48,976 nt of DNA from Candidatus Wolfebacteria bacterium (lineage in GTDB: Bacteria > Patescibacteriota > Minisyncoccia > Phycocordibacterales > EsbW-18): the NCBI GenBank assembly GCA_022616195.1, contig JAKEFG010000008.1, positions 1 to 48,976 of the forward strand, read 5' to 3'. The stretch's first letter is position 1. Every line of letters starts with the position of its first letter. Positions 1 through 6,852 of this stretch are shown one piece after another. The translations under genes were made by a program, and so were the position numbers. Under the pieces are notes generated by a model, which was not told where the DNA came from, did no database searches, and saw nothing but the letters and a program-made list of their open reading frames with translations.

Positions 1-180
1 CCTTCACCTCGGGTGCGAGTCTGTGTTTTGAACCCATATGCCTCTCATATTACTCGGTTTCTAAATTCGACCGAGTGTCAAAATTTCGGGGTCCGGGTCA
101 CTGTGCAGAGCTACAGAATCGGAGTATACTCAAAGCCGCACTCTTTCGAGAAGGAGATTAGAGTTGTGGAAAAGGGTTAA
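1..180 (+). CDS. Possible C-terminal end of a partial gene (unknown)
   Basis: Frame 1 is open from the window edge to a TAA at 178-180, giving 59 residues that end in EIRVVEKG. The ORF track does not show it because there is no start codon inside the window. An AAAAGG/CCTTTT hairpin with a T-run lies over the stop, as expected at a gene end, and the next gene starts 27 bases later. I do not recognise the peptide. A 59-codon open frame can occur by chance, so this is a weak call. Confidence 0.3.
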   Translation, partial: PSPRVRVCVLNPYASHITRFLNSTECQNFGVRVTVQSYRIGVYSKPHSFEKEIRVVEKG

Positions 181-191
181 TAACCTTTTTT
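170..191 (+). terminator. Hairpin with T-run after the partial ORF
   Basis: AAAAGG pairs with CCTTTT across an 8-nt loop and is followed by further T residues. The layout fits an intrinsic terminator for whatever ends at base 180, just ahead of the gene at 207. Confidence 0.4.
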
Positions 192-206
192 GATAAATAT
201 TTTTTT

Positions 207-659
207 ATGAACAAAGGCTTACTCATCGGTATAGTGATACTTCTTGTGGTCATCGGCGGGAGTGTTGTTGTGTTGCAGCAGAAACAGAACAACGAGTCAT
301 CTCCGCCGCCACAAAACAACGCGACAACCACCGCACCAAGCGATTACCCAGGTGAGGCAACCATCACCGCCCGTATTGATCAAGGCGCAAGCGCGTTTGG
401 TGTGAACATCATCCCGCTTGGGGTTACGGAGGACAGCCGTTGTCCGTCGGATGTCACTTGTATCTGGGCAGGCACGGTTCGCCTGCGTGCGCTCGTGACC
501 TACGATACCGGAGAGGGTGAACAAGTGTTCACGTTAGGTGAGCCGGTGGCGACGGATGGTGTGACGATACTACTTACTGATGTGAAGCCGGACCCAGTGA
601 GCACGCGACAAATAGCACCGGGTGAGTATTCGTTCACGTTCACAATACAGAAAAATTAA
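207..659 (+). CDS. Small membrane-anchored protein of unknown function
   Basis: A 150-residue protein with an N-terminal hydrophobic segment (about residues 4-23, after MNKG), which is either an uncleaved signal anchor or a signal peptide. A Gln/Asn/Pro/Thr-rich linker follows to about residue 45, then a compact beta-rich domain. The domain contains a two-cysteine motif, SRCPSDVTCIWAG, of a kind seen in small exported proteins of uncharacterised families; the cysteines could form a disulfide outside the membrane. The ATG at 207 follows an AT-rich stretch with no clear Shine-Dalgarno sequence. It precedes tRNA-Leu on the same strand. No enzymatic motif is visible, so the function is unknown. 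Confidence 0.75.
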   Translation: MNKGLLIGIVILLVVIGGSVVVLQQKQNNESSPPPQNNATTTAPSDYPGEATITARIDQGASAFGVNIIPLGVTEDSRCPSDVTCIWAGTVRLRALVTYDTGEGEQVFTLGEPVATDGVTILLTDVKPDPVSTRQIAPGEYSFTFTIQKN

Positions 660-703
660 TACCGCTCGCTGAACGAATCTCTTTTTGCTACCATCAAACC
701 ACC

Positions 704-786
704 GGGCGAGTGGTGGAACAGTAGACACGCAGCGTTCAGAACGCTGTGGGGGCAACCCCGTGGAGGTGCGAATCCTCTCTCGCCCA
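704..786 (+). tRNA. tRNA-Leu (anticodon CAG), atypical elbow
   Basis: The acceptor stem GGGCGAG pairs fully with CTCGCCC (779-785), with discriminator A786 as expected for leucine. The anticodon stem-loop is CAGCG-TTCAGAA-CGCTG, giving anticodon CAG. The long variable arm (GGGG/CCCC) is the type II arm expected of tRNA-Leu. CCA is not encoded (the next bases are CAGT). The T-loop reads TGCGAAT instead of TTCRANN, so position 55 is G. The D-loop (GAACAGTAGA) has one G where most tRNAs have G18-G19. Both partners of the usual G18-psi55 contact therefore look altered. Confidence 0.93.
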
Positions 787-860
787 CAGTTGTGTTTTCA
801 TAACTTTTGTTGTATTGTTTCCCCTAGGAATTGTTCACGATAACTACAGGGCATAGCCCG

Positions 861-866
861 AGGAGG
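861..866 (+). promoter_or_regulatory. Strong Shine-Dalgarno sequence
   Basis: AGGAGG sits 7 nt before the GTG at 874 and fixes that start. Such a consensus site is rare in this window, where most starts lack one. Confidence 0.75.
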
Positions 867-873
867 ATTTGTC

Positions 874-1584
874 GTGTTGAGGAAACTTCGGCAGTGGCAA
901 GACGACCTCGGCTGGAAGTACGACGGTTGGTGGGCGAAGGTGGCATTCCTGCTTACCAACTACCTGCTCGCGCTCATCGAGTTGTTTTACAAGCCGCTCC
1001 GTGCTCTGGTGCGGCTTGCCAGCGCACATTACAGTGTCGCGGGCACCGCGTCGGCTGCGATGAAGAACCCGCCAAACGGCTCATACCTGGGCCCGATTTC
1101 AAGTTTCGGCTGGGCGGTGCTGTGTGCGTGGGGGGCTCTCGTAGCTACCGCGCTTGGTGTCGGTCTCTACTCGTTCCGCCGCTTTCTCTCGGCGGACGAG
1201 TGCGACGTCTGTTCGCGCGTGGCGCTCCGTGCTCGGTTGCTTGGACTCGCATGGGAGTTTACAGATGCGGGTCTCTTCAGGCGAAGCGGAGTCCGCCATC
1301 ACACAAGGTGCTTGCTCTTCATGACCCGTGCTGGTGTACTTGCTCGGCGTTCCGTAGCGTCCAGTGATGTTAGTCGCTTAGTATTCTTCGCACTTTGTGA
1401 AGTTGACGAGGTGGAGCGCGAGGGGGAACAAGAACAGGCGGGGCGTATCTACAAGCAGGCGGCTGAGCTTTTCAGCCGGCTCGGTGATTTCTCTGCCGCA
1501 AGATCGGCGTGGGACGAAGCGCACCGCCTCTTTAAGCAAGCGGGCGCACGTGACCAACTGCTCAAACTCGGCCCTTGCCCGTAG
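874..1584 (+). CDS. Membrane protein with C-terminal TPR-like helices, unknown function
   Basis: A 236-residue protein starting at GTG 874, 7 nt after AGGAGG. The competing frame at 831 lacks such a site and is taken as a shadow. Two hydrophobic segments are visible: about residues 25-45 (FLLTNYLLALIELFY) and 78-100 (WAVLCAWGALVATALGVGL). The C-terminal 60 residues are charged and helical, with a YKQAAELFSRLGDFSAARSAW stretch that resembles a single TPR unit. It lies between tRNA-Leu and a perfect 32-bp palindrome that probably ends transcription. The strong SD contrasts with the leaderless style of its neighbours and may mark a different origin. The family is not recognised. Confidence 0.7.
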   Translation: MLRKLRQWQDDLGWKYDGWWAKVAFLLTNYLLALIELFYKPLRALVRLASAHYSVAGTASAAMKNPPNGSYLGPISSFGWAVLCAWGALVATALGVGLYSFRRFLSADECDVCSRVALRARLLGLAWEFTDAGLFRRSGVRHHTRCLLFMTRAGVLARRSVASSDVSRLVFFALCEVDEVEREGEQEQAGRIYKQAAELFSRLGDFSAARSAWDEAHRLFKQAGARDQLLKLGPCP

Positions 1585-1588
1585 TACA

Positions 1589-1620
1589 ACTGCCCCGCGC
1601 GACGCGTCGCGCGGGGCAGT
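1589..1620. terminator. Perfect 32-bp palindrome between convergent genes
   Basis: ACTGCCCCGCGCGACG is followed directly by its exact reverse complement, with no spacer. It starts 5 nt after the stop of the 874 gene and lies between two convergent genes, so a bidirectional terminator is the simplest role. There is no T-tract directly after it on either strand. Confidence 0.6.
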
Positions 1621-1663
1621 AACTCATCTTGTACTTTTAATAACATCTCTCCTGCCCACACAA

Positions 1664-2419
1664 TCAAAAGTGTCTGTGGCTCTCTTTCCAGTGGTCGGGA
1701 TGGTCAAAAATGTGTTCTTTGTCATGTCGGGCAAGTGTGCGGAGTAGTTTATTGTCATTAACCCATTCATTGCCGTTCCAAAATTCAAGTGTGTCAAAGT
1801 TTGTTTTATAGAGCGCCTTCTCATCGTAGACGGTGCCGAGGTAGTAGTATCTTTTTCCCTGTTTCCGTGCCTCGCGCGCACAGTCAATCATTATCCACAT
1901 ACCAAGGGACTGGTACGCATAGGTAAGGTCGTAGAATGAGTACCAATAATGCCCCATGGTGTCATCACTAACCTCAAAAGCATACCCGACAGTGCGATTC
2001 TGGCCGTTCGTGTAGGTGATAATACTCAAGGGGAAGTCTGCCTCAAGAATGGTCAGCAAACGTTCGCGCGGCATAACACCCCGCCCGTGCCGTTTTTCGA
2101 AATACTCTGTACAAAAAACAAGGAAGTTCTCGTTGGTGTACTCAAACTGTTCAACCGGTGAGACGTGGCGTGTAAGTTTTTCGTCAAAACGTTTTGCAAC
2201 TCGTCGATTCTCGCTGTTGAGGGTGAAGTGCTTCAGGTTGAGACGGGCGCTTCGTGCCATGTAGAGTGTCTTTCTAACGTGCGGTGTGCCGGTGTAGGGC
2301 AAGAATCCCTTTCCGTATACATCGGCGAGCACGTCATCGTTTTCAAACTCGGCGTACTCGCAGTATCCGAACGAGTATGTTGCGTATGAGTGAGCAAACT
2401 CACTTTTGAATCTTTTCAT
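1664..2419 (-). CDS. GNAT-fold protein resembling arginyl/leucyl-tRNA-protein transferases
   Basis: A 251-residue protein. The middle (MARSARLNLKHFTLNSENRRV) resembles the stretch in ATE/Bpt aminoacyl-transferases where a conserved S/N-x-RR motif follows a beta strand. The C-terminal half (QSLGMWIMIDCAREARKQGKRYYYLGT) resembles their GNAT-like domain around the LGYWI motif. The N-terminal cysteine cluster of true Ate1/Bpt proteins is not obvious; only isolated cysteines are present. Its start overlaps the stop of the upstream Mur ligase by 4 nt (ATGA), so the two are translationally coupled. That suggests, as inference, that an aminoacyl-tRNA-dependent reaction on a muropeptide is as likely as N-degron tagging. 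Confidence 0.7.
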   Translation of the reverse strand: MKRFKSEFAHSYATYSFGYCEYAEFENDDVLADVYGKGFLPYTGTPHVRKTLYMARSARLNLKHFTLNSENRRVAKRFDEKLTRHVSPVEQFEYTNENFLVFCTEYFEKRHGRGVMPRERLLTILEADFPLSIITYTNGQNRTVGYAFEVSDDTMGHYWYSFYDLTYAYQSLGMWIMIDCAREARKQGKRYYYLGTVYDEKALYKTNFDTLEFWNGNEWVNDNKLLRTLARHDKEHIFDHPDHWKESHRHF

Positions 2420-3858
2420 GGTTGTTTTGGGAATAGCGTTTCTGCAAGCTGTGGCAATGATTGCACCATACCACCAAGATTTCCTGAGGTAAGAAGGAGC
2501 ACAATATCGGTTTTTTGAAGTGTTTGTTTGAGCTTTTCAAGCCCCTCTTTTTCTGAGGTGATGGGAATTGTGTTGACGCCGCTTTCAGAGAGCCTTTTCA
2601 CTATCTCTTCGTGGGTTGCCTGTTCATGATTCTGTATCCCGATCTCCGGTGGGTGGTAGACATAGACGACGTCTGCCTCAAGGAATGCATCGTCATACCA
2701 CGCAAGTTTGTTTTTGTTTCTCCAACTGAAGGCGTGTGGCTCGAAAACAACCACGAGGCGATGTTTGGGGAAATGCGCATGCATGGCAGCAATGGCCGCC
2801 ATAGCTTTCTCTCGTGACGACCCAAAACCTTCATATACCTTTATGGTAGATTTGTCGGTTTTGCTATCAAGGCGCCTTGTTATCCCGTTAAATTCTCGTA
2901 TGGCAGACGCGACCTCTTCCGGTGTGAGAAGCTTTTTCTCAAGTACTATAGCGGCCGCGCCCATAATGTTCAAAACATTATGCATACCGAGAAGCCTCGT
3001 CTCAATGTTAACAATGTCCTCACCACGTCTGGTGAGCGTGAAGCTCGTCGTGTTTGCAAAATCAATATCTTTCGCGCTCCACAGTGGGTGAAAACTCATG
3101 TCGGTACCATACGGCACATACGTACCCTCAAAATCTTTTGTGAGCGCGCGAACGTGGTGGTTGTCGCTACAGGCAACAAGGATGCCGTCTTTTGGAATGC
3201 GCGCTAGGAGCTTTCTGAACGGTTTTAGATAGTCTTCGTGACTCTGAAACTTGTTGACGTGGTCGTGGTCTGCTGAGGTCAACAGAACATCGTGCGTAGA
3301 GAAGAGAAGAAACTTGGACCTGTCGTCTATGCCGGAGGTCGGGTACTCGTCGCCCTCCACCACGAAAACAGCATTTGCGCCAAGATGTCCGTGCGCGGGA
3401 AGCTGGGGGACAAGCGCGCCGATAAAATATCCAGGATCTTTTCCTCTATGATAGAGCATCCATGCGATAAGTGCGGCACAGGTTGTTTTGCCGTAGCTTC
3501 CGGCAATGACAATGTTTTCTTTGTCCCGCGTTATCTCATCAAGCACCTCGGGAAATGTTTTGACGGGAATACCACGAACGTGCGCCTCGTCCACCTCTTC
3601 ATTTTGTGTCCTGTCGAGCGCCGCGCTTGCTCCGGCAACAACCACTTCGGCGTCCTGGGGCACATTGCTCCTTTTGTGGTCTTCAAATGTGAGCAGATTG
3701 TGTTTTTCAAGGTAATCCCGAACGGGCGGGTAACACGATGTGGCAGAGCCGGTGATGTCATACCCTCGCTCTCGCATGAGCGCGGCTGTCGCGCTCATGC
3801 CAACGCCGCAGATGCCGATGAAATGGGCTTTCTTGGTCGTACCTTTTACATCTGCCAT
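2416..3858 (-). CDS. mpl: Mur ligase family protein, Mpl-like (UDP-MurNAc peptide ligase)
   Basis: About 480 residues with the three-domain Mur ligase plan. The N-terminal Rossmann segment is HFIGICGVGMS, and the ATP-binding P-loop GSYGKTT is followed by the Mpl-type stretches DPGYFIGA and VEGDEYPTS. The C-terminal domain contains VVVFEPHAFSWRNK. Mpl joins UDP-MurNAc to the recycled tripeptide, while MurC adds L-Ala. The GDEY and RSKF stretches favour Mpl, but a MurC role cannot be excluded. I chose the start at 3858 (MADVKGTTKK) over the longer ORF because a TACATT -10 lies 8 nt upstream and GGAG precedes it. The extension to 3939 would overlap the divergent gene's promoter. Confidence 0.8.
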   Translation of the reverse strand: MADVKGTTKKAHFIGICGVGMSATAALMRERGYDITGSATSCYPPVRDYLEKHNLLTFEDHKRSNVPQDAEVVVAGASAALDRTQNEEVDEAHVRGIPVKTFPEVLDEITRDKENIVIAGSYGKTTCAALIAWMLYHRGKDPGYFIGALVPQLPAHGHLGANAVFVVEGDEYPTSGIDDRSKFLLFSTHDVLLTSADHDHVNKFQSHEDYLKPFRKLLARIPKDGILVACSDNHHVRALTKDFEGTYVPYGTDMSFHPLWSAKDIDFANTTSFTLTRRGEDIVNIETRLLGMHNVLNIMGAAAIVLEKKLLTPEEVASAIREFNGITRRLDSKTDKSTIKVYEGFGSSREKAMAAIAAMHAHFPKHRLVVVFEPHAFSWRNKNKLAWYDDAFLEADVVYVYHPPEIGIQNHEQATHEEIVKRLSESGVNTIPITSEKEGLEKLKQTLQKTDIVLLLTSGNLGGMVQSLPQLAETLFPKQP

Positions 3859-3866
3859 ATTGCTCC

Positions 3867-3872
3867 AATGTA
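3867..3872 (-). promoter_or_regulatory. -10 element of the Mur ligase gene
   Basis: On the minus strand TACATT ends 8 nt before the ATG at 3858. It is back-to-back with the TATACT element of the divergent gene at 3915. A GGAG also lies between it and the start. Confidence 0.45.
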
Positions 3873-3901
3873 CCATATCTCTGGACGTCCCGCGGGTGTG
3901 G

Positions 3902-3907
3902 TATACT
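3902..3907 (+). promoter_or_regulatory. -10 element TATACT, probably leaderless start
   Basis: TATACT ends 7 nt before the ATG at 3915, so transcription should begin at or next to the start codon. Confidence 0.55.
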
Positions 3908-3914
3908 GTGCCGT

Positions 3915-4589
3915 ATGCAGGAAACGAAGCTGACTTCAAAAGAAAAGAAAGTGTTTGAGGGACTGACGCGCCGACTCAAGGTGCCCAAACGTAAGACCAA
4001 GGTGCAGGTGGTTATGGGTATGGTCGGGCTTGTCGGCTCCGGTGTTACGAGTGTCGCGCGAGAACTTACGCGCGGCATTGGTGCGGTTGTACTGGACGCT
4101 GACGATGTACGGGTGCTTCTACGAAAAGAAAAAACTGGCTACGGTCATGTGCGCGAGATTGTCTTGGAACTTGCGGAGCATGTACTCGCACAAGGAGGCA
4201 ATATTGTCATTGACAGTGACCACATTGATCCGAACAAGCGTAATAAGCTTAAAAAGCTCACAAAAGACCGTGGCGCTGAACTTTACTTCGTTCGCACGGT
4301 TTGCAATCCTGACGTGATGCTCGGACGGATGATAACCACGCACTACGGTTCAACATCAAAAGATTTGTTTCAGGCATCGGAGACAGCATGGCGCGGCAAG
4401 TACGGTGCGGCGGTTGATAAAATCCGCGAATTTTGGCGACGCACCCCACTTCACTACTTCTGGAACAGTGAAAACGGTGGTAGCTGGGTCAGCAAGTCAA
4501 TGTCGTTTATCTATGCGGAGATTGATACGACGGACGGCAAAAAGTGGAAGGCGGAAGTAAAACAGGTTGCGGCCAAGCTTCTGCGTTAG
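3915..4589 (+). CDS. P-loop kinase-like protein with a mutated Walker A motif
   Basis: A 224-residue protein related to the small AAA_33/zeta-toxin/adenylylsulfate-kinase group of P-loop kinases. The Walker A position reads GLVGSGVTS (residues 38-46), with valine at residue 44 where the catalytic lysine should be; the codon is GTT, at least two changes from a lysine codon. The expected Walker B/lid-like elements follow: VVLDADDVR, then GNIVIDSDH. The N-terminal 30 residues are basic. The start lies 7 nt after TATACT. It may be a pseudokinase or a nucleotide-binding regulator. It is transcribed toward rsmI, which starts 14 nt after its stop. Confidence 0.75.
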   Translation: MQETKLTSKEKKVFEGLTRRLKVPKRKTKVQVVMGMVGLVGSGVTSVARELTRGIGAVVLDADDVRVLLRKEKTGYGHVREIVLELAEHVLAQGGNIVIDSDHIDPNKRNKLKKLTKDRGAELYFVRTVCNPDVMLGRMITTHYGSTSKDLFQASETAWRGKYGAAVDKIREFWRRTPLHYFWNSENGGSWVSKSMSFIYAEIDTTDGKKWKAEVKQVAAKLLR

Positions 4590-4603
4590 GACAGATATGC
4601 GTC

Positions 4604-5281
4604 ATGACAAAGCTTTACGTTGTTGCGACACCTATTGGGAATCTTGAAGACATTACGCTTCGGGCGCTACGCACACTCAAGGAAGCGGATGTGATTCTTG
4701 CCGAAGATACGCGGGTGACGAGGAAACTGCTTGCACATTACGACATCCACACACCAGTTGAGCGGTTTGACGCAAAAGTTGAGAACCAGAAAGTCCGTAA
4801 GGTCTCACAATTGTTAGAGGAAGGAAAATCCATCGCGTTGGTATCAGATGCGGGGACGCCGACTATTTCTGATCCGGGCTCTAAGCTTGTCGCGGCGGTG
4901 CACACTGCTGGGTATGAGGTTGTCGCGACTCCCGGACCGAGCGCCTTGACGGCGGCGCTCTCCATAAGCGGTCTACCATCGTCAGAATTTCTATTTCTCG
5001 GCTTTCTCCCACACAAGAAGGGACGTAAGAAACTTTTTCAAGAAATAGTAGAATCGGAGCGGACGGTTGTATTCTATGAGTCGCCGCATCGCATTATGAA
5101 AACACTTTTGCTACTGGACAATTCGCGCGAATTGTCCAGTAAGTATGTGGTTGTGGCCCGGGAGCTGACGAAGATGTATGAGGAAGTGATATCCGGAACA
5201 GCACAGGAGGTATTGGCACATTTTCAAAATAACCCAGAGAAAGTGAAAGGGGAATTTGTGATTATGGTTGCAAAAAAATGA
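4604..5281 (+). CDS. rsmI: 16S rRNA (cytidine1402-2'-O)-methyltransferase
   Basis: RsmI methylates the 2'-hydroxyl of C1402 in the 16S rRNA decoding centre using SAM. The 225-residue product carries the family motifs in order: LYVVATPIGNLEDIT at the N-terminus, AEDTRVTRKLL, ALVSDAGTPTISDPG, VVATPGPSALTAALS, FLGFLP and FYESPHR. It ends near EFVIMVAKK. The ATG at 4604 begins MTKLYVV; the longer upstream frame runs into the preceding gene and is not used. Between the ESPHR and VVVARELTK motifs a perfect 30-bp palindrome encodes LDNSRELSS, where homologs have a variable loop. TGA is the stop. Confidence 0.95.
   Translation: MTKLYVVATPIGNLEDITLRALRTLKEADVILAEDTRVTRKLLAHYDIHTPVERFDAKVENQKVRKVSQLLEEGKSIALVSDAGTPTISDPGSKLVAAVHTAGYEVVATPGPSALTAALSISGLPSSEFLFLGFLPHKKGRKKLFQEIVESERTVVFYESPHRIMKTLLLLDNSRELSSKYVVVARELTKMYEEVISGTAQEVLAHFQNNPEKVKGEFVIMVAKK
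5112..5141. repeat. Perfect 30-bp palindrome inside rsmI
   Basis: TACTGGACAATTCGC is followed directly by its exact reverse complement. It is in frame and encodes LDNSRELSS at about residues 171-179, in a loop that varies between RsmI proteins. Confidence 0.85.
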
Positions 5282-5328
5282 GCAGAGGGTGCTTTCAAAA
5301 GATTTCTATATTTTGTCTTTTTTCACGG

Positions 5329-5334
5329 TATACT
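5329..5334 (+). promoter_or_regulatory. -10 element TATACT before the small membrane protein
   Basis: TATACT ends 8 nt before the ATG at 5343 in the short gap after rsmI. It supports 5343 over the longer upstream start offered by the ORF track. Confidence 0.55.
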
Positions 5335-5342
5335 GTAGATAT

Positions 5343-5546
5343 ATGAGAACAAAACTCAAAACACTCGCTCTGCTCGGTATGCTTGTCGTTATTGTGCCGT
5401 TTTTCGGTATCCCATTTTCGTGGAAGCAGTGGGCTCTCGTGCTTATCGGTTTGATTATCACCTGGCTTGCCTACTCGCTCCGTCCAATCCCGTCGCGCGG
5501 TGAGTCAAGCACGACTCCTGTCTATACCGAAAACGGGAAGCGGTAG
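5343..5546 (+). CDS. Small two-helix membrane protein, unknown function
   Basis: A 67-residue protein starting at the ATG at 5343, just downstream of a TATACT element. It has two hydrophobic helices (about residues 7-22 and 27-46) separated by a short turn with a proline, then a polar Ser/Thr-rich tail. The stop is 3 nt before the next start, so it is almost certainly co-transcribed with the DUF4015 protein and may sit with it at the membrane. No family is recognised. Confidence 0.7.
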   Translation: MRTKLKTLALLGMLVVIVPFFGIPFSWKQWALVLIGLIITWLAYSLRPIPSRGESSTTPVYTENGKR

Positions 5547-5549
5547 CAT

Positions 5550-6794
5550 ATGAAGAAGGGAGCTGGGAAAATGCTGTTTGTCGGGATACTCGGCTTGGGT
5601 GGGCTCTTGGCGCTCTACGGGGCATCGTTTGGAAAGGCATCTATTACCTATGACCCGCATGCGGCTGCGGCGGCGAGCGACACAATAAACGCCGCCGAGC
5701 CGTCGCGGCCCAACGTGACGCATCTCCCGACGCCGGAACCATTCAAGGCGATTTACATGACGCAGTGTGTCGCCGGCACACCGGATTTCAGGCAAAAACT
5801 TGTGAACCTCATAGAGACGACAGAACTCAACGCGGTTATCATTGACATCAAGGACTTCAGCGGCACCATCGGCATTCCGACTACTGACCCGCGATTTGAC
5901 AACGCGACGCTTGCAAGCTGCGGCGCGGCGGATATGCGTGAGTTTGTAGAAGCGCTTCATAGCAAGGACATCTATGTCGTCGGCCGCATCACGGTCTTTC
6001 AGGACCCGCTCTATACCAATGCACATCCGGAGCTCGCAGTTCTCCGCGCGAGTGATGGGAGTGTTTGGAAAGATTTTAAGGGCTTGTCGTTTGTAGATGT
6101 CGGCGCTCGGGAATACTGGGACTATGTTGTGGAGCTCTCCCGCGAAGCATACACCCTCGGCTTTGATGAGCTCAACTACGACTACATCCGCTACCCATCG
6201 GACGGTAACATGAAAGACATCGCGTATCCGTGGAGCGGCACGCTTCCGAAAGCCGATGCGCTTGAGGGTTTTTTTGCGTATCTCTATGAGAATGTCAGAG
6301 GTGACGAGGAAGAACCCGGCCCGCTACTCTCCGCCGACCTCTTTGGCTATACGACGACGAATACCGATGACCTGGGAATAGGGCAACTGCTTGAGCGTAC
6401 CCTCCCGTATTTTGACTATGTGATGCCGATGGTGTACCCGTCGCATTACAATGCCGGCTTCATCGGCATTGAGAAGCCCGCTACGCGTCCTTACGAGGTT
6501 GTGAAGTATTCAATGGAGAGTGCTGTTACCCGTGCACGCGTGATGAAGGAGGCGCTTTCCGGAACAGGCACAAGCACCGAAGAAGTGGCGCTCCGCACGC
6601 TTGCGCAGAAAGGACACGGACGAGTGTCGCAGAGCCAACTCCGCCCGTGGCTTCAGGATTTTGACTTGGGCGCTACCTACACGCCGGAGATGGTCAAGTC
6701 ACAAATACAGGCAACGTATGACGCGGGTTTGACGTCATGGGCGTTATGGGACGCCGGCAATACCTATACACACTCTGCATTGCTTGATGAATGA
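5550..6794 (+). CDS. DUF4015-type putative glycoside hydrolase
   Basis: A 414-residue protein with an N-terminal signal anchor (about residues 8-26, FVGILGLGGLLALYGAS). The body is a TIM-barrel-like domain of the DUF4015/GH13-like putative glycosidase family. Recognisable stretches are AVIIDIKDFSG, the acidic strand GFDELNYDYIRYPSDG, the YVMPMVYPSHY segment, and SWALWDAGNTYT near the end. ELNYDYIRYP carries the acidic residues that are the likely catalytic candidates. The protein is probably exported and tethered, acting on surface or environmental polysaccharide; the substrate is unknown. It forms an operon with the 67-aa membrane protein. Confidence 0.85.
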   Translation: MKKGAGKMLFVGILGLGGLLALYGASFGKASITYDPHAAAAASDTINAAEPSRPNVTHLPTPEPFKAIYMTQCVAGTPDFRQKLVNLIETTELNAVIIDIKDFSGTIGIPTTDPRFDNATLASCGAADMREFVEALHSKDIYVVGRITVFQDPLYTNAHPELAVLRASDGSVWKDFKGLSFVDVGAREYWDYVVELSREAYTLGFDELNYDYIRYPSDGNMKDIAYPWSGTLPKADALEGFFAYLYENVRGDEEEPGPLLSADLFGYTTTNTDDLGIGQLLERTLPYFDYVMPMVYPSHYNAGFIGIEKPATRPYEVVKYSMESAVTRARVMKEALSGTGTSTEEVALRTLAQKGHGRVSQSQLRPWLQDFDLGATYTPEMVKSQIQATYDAGLTSWALWDAGNTYTHSALLDE

Positions 6795-6839
6795 GGCCCT
6801 ACCCCGTGCTTTTTGTGCTCACCTGTACAGAAAGTACGC

Positions 6840-6845
6840 TATACT
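6840..6845 (+). promoter_or_regulatory. -10 element TATACT before the TraG/VirD4-like gene
   Basis: TATACT ends 7 nt before the ATG at 6853, favouring that ATG over the in-frame GTG at 6850 and predicting a leaderless transcript. Confidence 0.55.
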
Positions 6846-6852
6846 GTGAGTG

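Noticed and set aside
831-1367. 178-aa ORF overlapping the SD-led membrane protein gene
   Set aside because: No ribosome-binding site, high Arg/Cys content and no hydrophobic segments; the 874 frame has AGGAGG and membrane helices.
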